From assembly GCA_041742255.1 (NCBI GenBank), contig JBGSIZ010000193.1, positions 1 to 10,652 of the forward strand: a stretch of 10,652 nucleotides of DNA, given 5' to 3'. Numbering within the stretch: the first letter of the stretch is position 1; each line of letters starts with the position of its first letter. This stretch comes from JBGSIZ01 sp041742255 (GTDB lineage: Bacteria > Pseudomonadota > Alphaproteobacteria > Rhodobacterales > Rhodobacteraceae). The position numbers were made by a program, and so were the translations under genes. Below are positions 6,883 through 10,652 of this stretch, one piece after another. The notes below the pieces were generated by a model, which was not told the DNA's origin, ran no database searches, and saw nothing but the letters and a program-made list of their open reading frames with translations.

Positions 6883-7200
6883 ATGAAAAAATCGTTTGTT
6901 GTTTTGGCGTTGTCCCTGTTTGGCGCGGGTGTGGCGCAGGCAGAGGACCTCAACTGGACGCTGGAGAACGTGTCTGGCGCGGTGATTGTTGAGTTTTACA
7001 CCTCGCCCGTGGGTGATGAGAATTGGGGCGAGGATCTGACCGGGGCTGATGTTCTGGGGTCAGGCGAGTCGGCGGATGTTCTGATCGCCGATGGCGCGAC
7101 CGTGTGCGATTACGATCTTCAGTTCGTGTTCGACGATGGGTCTACCATGGAGGACACCGTCGATATGTGTTCGATGGCGTCCTATACCGTCTCGCCCTGA
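6883..7200 (+). CDS. small exported protein of unknown function
   Basis: The product has 105 residues. An N-terminal signal peptide (MKKSFVVLALSLFGAGVAQA) has a basic start, a hydrophobic core and an Ala-x-Ala site before residue 21, so the mature protein of about 85 residues is probably periplasmic or secreted. The mature part is very acidic and contains a WGEDLTG block, a GSGES turn and a CDYDLQFVFDDG block; the two cysteines (in VCDYD and DMCSM) could form a disulfide. It resembles, from memory, a family of small proteobacterial periplasmic proteins with the same W-G-x-D-L and C-x-Y-D-L pattern and no proven function. The Shine-Dalgarno AAGGA lies 11 bases from the ATG, which is rather far. 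It is monocistronic, with a terminator on each side. Confidence 0.82.
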   Translation: MKKSFVVLALSLFGAGVAQAEDLNWTLENVSGAVIVEFYTSPVGDENWGEDLTGADVLGSGESADVLIADGATVCDYDLQFVFDDGSTMEDTVDMCSMASYTVSP

Positions 7201-7224
7201 GACCTTGTGTCGATTGTTGTAACG

Positions 7225-7252
7225 AAAACGCCGCCCCAAGGGGCGGCGTTTT
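7225..7252. terminator. bidirectional intrinsic terminator
   Basis: A near-perfect palindrome AAAACGCCGCCCC/GGGGCGGCGTTTT (13 complementary positions around an AA centre) lies 24 bases after the stop of the small exported protein gene (plus) and 21 bases after the rpmE stop (minus). Both strands read a GC-rich hairpin ending in TTTT, so it can end both converging transcripts. Confidence 0.88.
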
Positions 7253-7273
7253 GCTGTCGCAGAGTCCGTTGGA

Positions 7274-7495
7274 TCAGAAACCCAGACCGGCGTATTTGTT
7301 CTTGAACTTCGACACGCGGCCACCAGCGTCCATGAGGCGGGACGAGCCGCCGGTCCATGCCGGGTGAACGGAGGGGTCGATGTCGAGCGACATGGTGTCG
7401 CCTTCTTTGCCCCAAGTCGATTTCATCTGAATGATGGTTCCATCGGTCATCTTGACGTCGATGAGGTGATAGTCGGGGTGAATGCCCTGTTTCAT
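7274..7495 (-). CDS. rpmE: 50S ribosomal protein L31, cysteine-free form
   Basis: The product has 73 residues and is a large-subunit protein at the intersubunit bridge region. It begins MKQGIHPDYH, and STWGKEGDTMSLDIDPSVHP, HPAWTGGSSRL and GGRVSKFKNKYAGLGF are typical L31 blocks of alphaproteobacteria. There is no cysteine, so the zinc-binding CxxC pairs of the zinc-dependent L31 form are absent and it should not depend on zinc. The Shine-Dalgarno AGGAGAG overlaps the end of rplS, whose stop is 11 bases upstream. rplS-rpmE therefore form one transcript, ending at the hairpin 7225-7252. Confidence 0.95.
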   Translation of the reverse strand: MKQGIHPDYHLIDVKMTDGTIIQMKSTWGKEGDTMSLDIDPSVHPAWTGGSSRLMDAGGRVSKFKNKYAGLGF

Positions 7496-7506
7496 CGTGT
7501 CTCTCC

Positions 7507-7890
7507 TCAGGCTTTGGCGCTGTCGAGCGCTTTGTAGTTGGTGACCTCGGAGATGCGGGCCGATTTGCCACGACGCGACCGGAGGTAATACAGTTTGGCG
7601 CGACGCACGCGGCCCCGACGCACCACGGTGATGCTGTCGATGTTGGTTGCATGCAGCGGGAACACCCGTTCCACACCTTCGCCAAACGAGATTTTGCGGA
7701 CCGTGAACGACCCGGCGATGCCCTTGCCGTTTTTACGGCTGATGCAAACGCCTTCGTACATCTGGACCCGGGTGCGGGTGCCTTCGGTCACTTTGTAGCC
7801 GACGCGGATGGTGTCACCCGCCTTGAAGTCCGGGATATCTTTCCCGAAGGAGGCGATTTGTTCGGCCTCCAGTTGTGCGATCAGGTTCAT
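7507..7890 (-). CDS. rplS: 50S ribosomal protein L19
   Basis: The product has 127 residues and sits at the interface of the two ribosomal subunits. Family blocks are FKAGDTIRVGYKVTEG, RVQMYEGVCISRKN, SFTVRKISFGEGVERVFP and the basic VVRRGRVRRAKLYYLRSRRG. Its length fits the family plus a short tail. Start ATG 7888-7890 has TAGGAGCG seven bases upstream on the minus strand. It lies downstream of trmD, as in most proteobacteria, but here separated by about 260 bases containing a promoter candidate and a small ORF. rpmE follows closely. Confidence 0.97.
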   Translation of the reverse strand: MNLIAQLEAEQIASFGKDIPDFKAGDTIRVGYKVTEGTRTRVQMYEGVCISRKNGKGIAGSFTVRKISFGEGVERVFPLHATNIDSITVVRRGRVRRAKLYYLRSRRGKSARISEVTNYKALDSAKA

Positions 7891-7909
7891 CTGACGCTCC
7901 TATGCTAGC

Positions 7910-8056
7910 TCACGGTTTTTCCGTGAAGGTTAAACCAACCCGAGAGCTCTTGGTCTTCGTTCGGGTCCGCCGATGCGCCCGCCAGAGATCAGGTCGATGT
8001 TCGTTGCGCCTTGCCCGCTGGCCCCGCCCCCCGAAGAAGAAGTGCGTATCAGCCAT
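7910..8056 (-). CDS. hypothetical 48-residue basic protein or leader peptide upstream of rplS
   Basis: An ATG (8054-8056) opens 48 codons ending in TGA at 7910-7912, 19 bases before the rplS start. The predicted peptide begins MADTHFFFGGRGQRARRN and is very rich in Arg and Lys. Its middle reads RPDLWRAHRRTRTK, which strikingly matches the C-terminal end of TrmD encoded just upstream (RPDLWAAHQARTPK). The start is about 37 bases downstream of the transcription start predicted from the promoter candidate at 8100-8129. No clear Shine-Dalgarno is visible, so translation is uncertain. It could be a small rRNA-binding protein, an Arg-rich leader peptide controlling rplS, or a decayed duplicate of the trmD end. 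A small hairpin (7911-7925) covers its stop codon. Confidence 0.35.
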   Translation of the reverse strand: MADTHFFFGGRGQRARRNEHRPDLWRAHRRTRTKTKSSRVGLTFTEKP

Positions 8057-8099
8057 AGAACAAAGGTCCGCGCGACTCGTGCAAGCCCCGGACGGGCGG

Positions 8100-8129
8100 G
8101 GTATAGGGGGGATGCCCCCCCCGATCAAG
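8100..8129 (-). promoter_or_regulatory. candidate promoter for rplS-rpmE with palindromic G/C spacer
   Basis: On the minus strand TTGATC (8124-8129) and TATACC (8100-8105) match four of six positions of each consensus hexamer and are 18 bases apart. The spacer consists only of eight G, CAT and seven C, so it can form a hairpin in RNA or cruciform in DNA. It lies 22 bases after the trmD stop and would start transcription near 8093, leaving a leader of about 200 bases before rplS. Confidence 0.35.
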
Positions 8130-8151
8130 CCGCAATGCGCCCCGCGCCCCC

Positions 8152-8961
8152 TTATTTCTTGGGCGTTCGGGCCTGATGCGCCGCCCACAGGTCAGGGCGC
8201 CGCGCCCGGGTGATCGTTTCTGACTGGTCCCGCCGCCATTTGGCAATCTCGGCGTGGTTTCCCGATTGCAGGACCGCCGGAATATCCCGCCCTTCCCATG
8301 TTGCGGGGCGGGTATAGTGCGGGTGTTCCAGCAACCCGTCCGAAAAACTTTCTTCCTCCGTCGAGGCCGCGTTGCCCAGAACCCCCGGCAACAATCGCAC
8401 GGTGGCATCCAGAACGGCCTGCGCCGCGATTTCCCCGCCGGTTAGGACAAAATCCCCGAGGCTGATTTCCTCCATCCCGAAACCGTCGATGGCGCGTTGA
8501 TCCAGCCCTTCGAACCGCCCGCAGATCAAGGTGACACCGTCGCAGGCGGCCAGCCGTTCCGCCATCGCTTGGGTGAACGGCGCGCCGCGCGGGGACAGAT
8601 AGATCAGCGGCATGTTTCCCAGTGCCCCGTCCGCCGCCGCCGCAATCGCCGAGGCCATGACATCCGCCCGCAACACCATGCCCGCCCCGCCCCCGGCGGG
8701 CGTATCATCGACGTTGCGGTGTTTGCCGATCCCATGCGTCCGCAGGTCGATTGTGCGCAGTTGCCACAGCCCGTCGTGCAACGCCTTGCCTGTCAGGCTT
8801 TCGCCCAGAACGCCGGGAAACGCCTGTGGCAACAACGTGATAACCTGCGCCCGCCATGCCCCGGCGATGTCCGCCTGTTCGGTCATGAGGTCGCGAGGGA
8901 TCAGGCTGGCCCGGATGGATTTGCGCCCCGCTGCCCGCCCGGTTGGGGTGTCATCCGTCAT
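8152..8961 (-). CDS. trmD: tRNA (guanine-N1)-methyltransferase TrmD
   Basis: The product has 269 residues. TrmD methylates N1 of G37, next to the anticodon, using S-adenosylmethionine, and so prevents +1 frameshifting. SPOUT trefoil-knot blocks are present: VDDTPAGGGAGMVLR (85-98), YLSPRG (121-126), CGRFEGLDQRAI (147-158), SLGDFVLTGGE (167-177), PGVLGN (192-197) and HPHYTRP (213-219). The residue matching the catalytic Asp of TrmD (before Ser-Phe) is Glu204 here. I chose ATG 8959-8961, which keeps an N-terminal extension (GRKSIRASLIPRDLM) common in Rhodobacteraceae; the ATG at 8884-8886 would give a 244-residue form nearer to the E. coli N-terminus. The start overlaps the end of the upstream gene by 11 bases, implying coupling. 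Confidence 0.95.
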   Translation of the reverse strand: MTDDTPTGRAAGRKSIRASLIPRDLMTEQADIAGAWRAQVITLLPQAFPGVLGESLTGKALHDGLWQLRTIDLRTHGIGKHRNVDDTPAGGGAGMVLRADVMASAIAAAADGALGNMPLIYLSPRGAPFTQAMAERLAACDGVTLICGRFEGLDQRAIDGFGMEEISLGDFVLTGGEIAAQAVLDATVRLLPGVLGNAASTEEESFSDGLLEHPHYTRPATWEGRDIPAVLQSGNHAEIAKWRRDQSETITRARRPDLWAAHQARTPKK

Positions 8962-9838
8962 TTTCAGGGGCCTTTGATGGGTCTGGTTTTTGTGCCGGGG
9001 TCCAGCCTCCGGTTCCCTTGCCCGCCTTTGCCTGTTGTGCAAGCCGGGTTTTGGTCGCGGTCACGTCTTCGTCTGTTTTCTGACTGCGGTTCAATTGCAG
9101 ATACCGTTGCCACAGGGCGTCGTCCGGGCCGGAATTGCCGATGCCCACGGGTGTCAGCCTCGCGACGATGTCCGCAGGCAGCCCCATGCCCTGCACAAAG
9201 GCCCCGCCGGGGCCAAGCGGGTGCAGCGTCGCCTGTTCCAGTGCCAGCGTTTCCACGGGGAGCGGCGCAAGGGCCTTGGCGATGTCGTTGGCCATGCCGG
9301 TCAGGTCCGACGCCTTGCGGTATTTGCGCGAAAACGCCGCCCGGTCGAGCGTGAGCCGCTGCCCCTTGAGGTGGTGCCGATAGGCCGAGAAAAGCCAGTC
9401 TTCGGCGGTGCGGGTGGTGAGGATGGTGGTGATGTCAGCGTCTGGGAACCGATGTTTCAGAAAACCGCAGATATAGTGCAGCAGAACCGGTGCCGCGCCG
9501 TAGCTGTCTGTGCCGGGCCAGCCGGGCAAGTGCCCGCACAGAGCCTCGCACGAGAGGATCAGCGTGCGGGAGGGCGACAATTCCACATCGCTCAGCGCGT
9601 CCTCCAACGCCTCGGCCAGATCGAGGAGGAGGCCCGGATTTTGGGTTCTGGAAAACGCATGGCAGACCCGTGTCACCGGTTGCAGGTGCCGCAACAACAA
9701 AATGTCCGCCGCAGGGGCCAGCGCATCCCGGTTGAGCCAGAGAAAATGCTGGATCGAGGAGGTCCCCGTTTTGTGGAAACCAGGGTGAAGATAGATCCGG
9801 GGAGCGGTGGGTTTCGCCCCCGTTTTCCCGGCAGGCAT
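8951..9838 (-). CDS. sulfotransferase-like protein, PAPS-binding fold
   Basis: The product has 295 residues. HPGFHKTGTSSIQ (18-30) is the 5'-phosphosulfate-binding P-loop of PAPS-dependent sulfotransferases, near the N-terminus as in that family. TRTAEDWLFSAYRHHL, in the middle, resembles the Arg/Ser 3'-phosphate-binding segment. The acceptor cannot be told from the sequence; relatives modify polysaccharides, lipids or small molecules. The C-terminus is Lys/Gly/Pro-rich and poorly conserved in appearance. ATG 9836-9838 overlaps the rimM stop by one base (TGATG); a GTG three bases upstream would give a four-base overlap. It sits between rimM and trmD, where no extra gene is normally found, so it is probably co-transcribed with ribosome-maturation genes by position rather than by function. 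Codon use looks like that of its neighbours. Confidence 0.75.
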   Translation of the reverse strand: MPAGKTGAKPTAPRIYLHPGFHKTGTSSIQHFLWLNRDALAPAADILLLRHLQPVTRVCHAFSRTQNPGLLLDLAEALEDALSDVELSPSRTLILSCEALCGHLPGWPGTDSYGAAPVLLHYICGFLKHRFPDADITTILTTRTAEDWLFSAYRHHLKGQRLTLDRAAFSRKYRKASDLTGMANDIAKALAPLPVETLALEQATLHPLGPGGAFVQGMGLPADIVARLTPVGIGNSGPDDALWQRYLQLNRSQKTDEDVTATKTRLAQQAKAGKGTGGWTPAQKPDPSKAPENDG

Positions 9839-10347
9839 CACAGTGCGCCCTCGGGCGGGTCAACGACGATCCGCCCGGATGACAGATCCACGGTCGGCAC
9901 CACCGCAAGCGTAAAGGGGAGCAGGATAGTCGAGCTTTGCCCGGCTGTTGCCACCTCGATTATATCTCCAGAGCCATGATTTAGAACGGTTTTCACCGTT
10001 CCCAACAAAGCCCCGCCGGTGTCGAACACCGACAGTCCGATCAGGTCTGCGTGGTAATATTCGTCATCGTCCAGCGGCGGCAGGCGGTCCCGTTCGGCAT
10101 AAAGCGTCAGGCCCTTGACCGCATCGGCGTCTTCTTTGGTGACAATCCCATCCATCCGCGCGGTGAGCGCGCCCGTGGTTTGTCCGGTCAGGATAATGGT
10201 TGTAAAGCTGCGCCCGTCTTCGGTGAAAAGGGGCGCGTAATCGACGATGGCTGTAGGGTCGGCGCAAAAAGATTTCAGCCGCACCTCGCCTTTGACGCCA
10301 AACGATCCGCCAAGGCTGCCGACGATCACACGGGTTGGATGGGTCAT
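9838..10347 (-). CDS. rimM: 16S rRNA processing / 30S maturation factor RimM
   Basis: The product has 169 residues, the usual size. RimM binds S19 and 16S rRNA and helps mature the 30S head. The N-terminal barrel contains VIVGSLGGSFGVKGEVRLKS. The PRC-barrel domain starts at EYYHADLIGLSVFD and includes GTVKTVLNHGSGDIIEV; the end is IVVDPPEGAL. ATG 10345-10347 is fixed by AAGGAG eight bases upstream and by the family N-terminus. The ATG overlaps the stop of the 47-codon gene upstream (ATGA), and its own stop overlaps the next start, so these genes are tightly coupled. The frame stays open upstream for 48 codons, but only because it crosses the small gene in another frame. Confidence 0.94.
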   Translation of the reverse strand: MTHPTRVIVGSLGGSFGVKGEVRLKSFCADPTAIVDYAPLFTEDGRSFTTIILTGQTTGALTARMDGIVTKEDADAVKGLTLYAERDRLPPLDDDEYYHADLIGLSVFDTGGALLGTVKTVLNHGSGDIIEVATAGQSSTILLPFTLAVVPTVDLSSGRIVVDPPEGAL

Positions 10348-10487
10348 GGTTGGGCTCCTTGACAGACGCCGGATGACCAGATGCCGCTGGCCGCGAGACA
10401 GGCCCGTTTGGACATGTCGGCCTGCACCCACATGCCGCAGCCAAAGGCCGCCACAGGGATCAGGAATTTTCGGAAAAGCCAGAACAT
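10344..10487 (-). CDS. small membrane-anchored or exported protein between rpsP and rimM
   Basis: This is a 47-residue protein, starting MFWLFRKFLIPVAAFGCGMW. After a short basic/hydrophobic N-terminus, which is a signal anchor or signal peptide, comes a small domain with RACLAASGIW and a second cysteine near the end (GVCQGAQP). The Cys-x-x-x-x-Gly-x-Trp...Cys pattern suggests a disulfide outside the cytoplasm. ATG 10485-10487 has AGGTG five bases upstream, and the stop overlaps the rimM ATG in the ATGA arrangement, which strongly supports real translation. From memory, similar short proteins occur near ribosomal genes in Rhodobacteraceae, but I know no function. It is probably transcribed from the rpsP promoter. 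Confidence 0.7.
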   Translation of the reverse strand: MFWLFRKFLIPVAAFGCGMWVQADMSKRACLAASGIWSSGVCQGAQP

Positions 10488-10513
10488 TCAATCACCTGAG
10501 CGCATGAGGGGAG

Positions 10514-10539
10514 GGGTCCGGCGACACGCCGCCGAACCC
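10514..10539 (-). other. intercistronic hairpin after rpsP
   Basis: On the minus strand GGGTTCGGCG pairs with CGCCGGACCC (ten pairs, one of them G-T) around a six-base loop. It starts 16 bases after the rpsP stop and lies between rpsP and the small gene before rimM. No T-run follows, so full termination is unlikely. It may protect the rpsP mRNA 3' end or attenuate transcription, which would explain high S16 but low RimM and TrmD output from one operon. Confidence 0.4.
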
Positions 10540-10555
10540 GTTTTCATGCGGCAGA

Positions 10556-10652
10556 TTATTCTGCTGCGGCCTCTTCGACAGCGGTTTCAACCGGTGCGGC
10601 GGCGGCAGCGGCGGCGGCTGCTTTCTTGGCGGCGCGGTCGGTTGCGGCCTTG
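10556..10652 (-). CDS. rpsP: 30S ribosomal protein S16, C-terminal end (partial)
   Basis: Only the last 32 codons are in the window. They encode a low-complexity tail: KAATDRAAKK, then eight Ala, PVETAVEEAAAE and a TAA stop. Such Ala/Glu-rich extensions beyond the S16 core are common in alphaproteobacteria, and the position upstream of rimM fits rpsP. The conserved S16 core, needed to prove the identity, lies outside the window. S16 binds 16S rRNA and is needed for 30S assembly. The repetitive GCC/GCG codons make this end prone to length variation. Confidence 0.8.
   Translation of the reverse strand, partial: KAATDRAAKKAAAAAAAAAPVETAVEEAAAE

Noticed and set aside
8497..9979. Long plus-strand frames opposite trmD, the sulfotransferase-like gene and rimM
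   Set aside because: The minus strand carries recognised families with coupled starts and stops. The plus frames have no ribosome binding sites or domains.
1..10652. CRISPR arrays, transposons and phage genes
   Set aside because: I saw no regularly spaced direct repeats, transposase or integrase motifs, or terminal inverted repeats on either strand.

Overview
The window looks like chromosomal housekeeping DNA from a GC-rich alphaproteobacterium, most likely a member of the Rhodobacteraceae/Roseobacter group. The evidence is a MipZ-type division-positioning ATPase, a cysteine-free ribosomal protein L31, an S16 with an Ala/Glu-rich tail, a TrmD with an extended N-terminus, and the rpsP-rimM-trmD-rplS-rpmE ribosome/tRNA-modification cluster. 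No insertion sequence, phage gene or CRISPR array was seen, and I found no wholly new multi-gene system. The interest lies in small unlisted genes and in non-standard members inside conserved operons.

Left part (1-4131). rpmH (L34) is on the minus strand with a clear promoter, and rnpA may begin at the window edge. A plus-strand run of three closely spaced genes follows: a TVP38/TMEM64 (VTT-domain) membrane protein, a mercuric-reductase-like FAD/NAD(P) disulfide oxidoreductase that starts one base after it, and a membrane sensor histidine kinase without a response regulator nearby. The first two families also occur as one fused protein in other bacteria, so they probably work together at the membrane. 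A tRNA-Arg(ACG) gene follows.

Middle part (4132-7252). mipZ (minus) and a RhlE-like DEAD-box RNA helicase (plus) are divergently arranged around a gene-poor spacer of about 370 bases. The helicase ends in a strong intrinsic terminator. A small exported protein of unknown function comes next, and its 3' end faces rpmE across a shared bidirectional terminator hairpin.

Right part (7274-10652, all minus strand, transcribed right to left). The order is rpsP (3' end only), a 47-codon membrane-anchored small gene, rimM, a sulfotransferase-like gene, trmD, a 48-codon basic ORF of uncertain status, rplS and rpmE. From the 47-codon gene to trmD the genes overlap by 1 to 11 bases and are probably translationally coupled. 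rplS-rpmE appears to have its own promoter after trmD. The core products are ribosomal proteins (S16, L19, L31), a 30S maturation factor (RimM) and a tRNA G37 methyltransferase (TrmD). The two small ORFs and the sulfotransferase-like gene are the unusual members.
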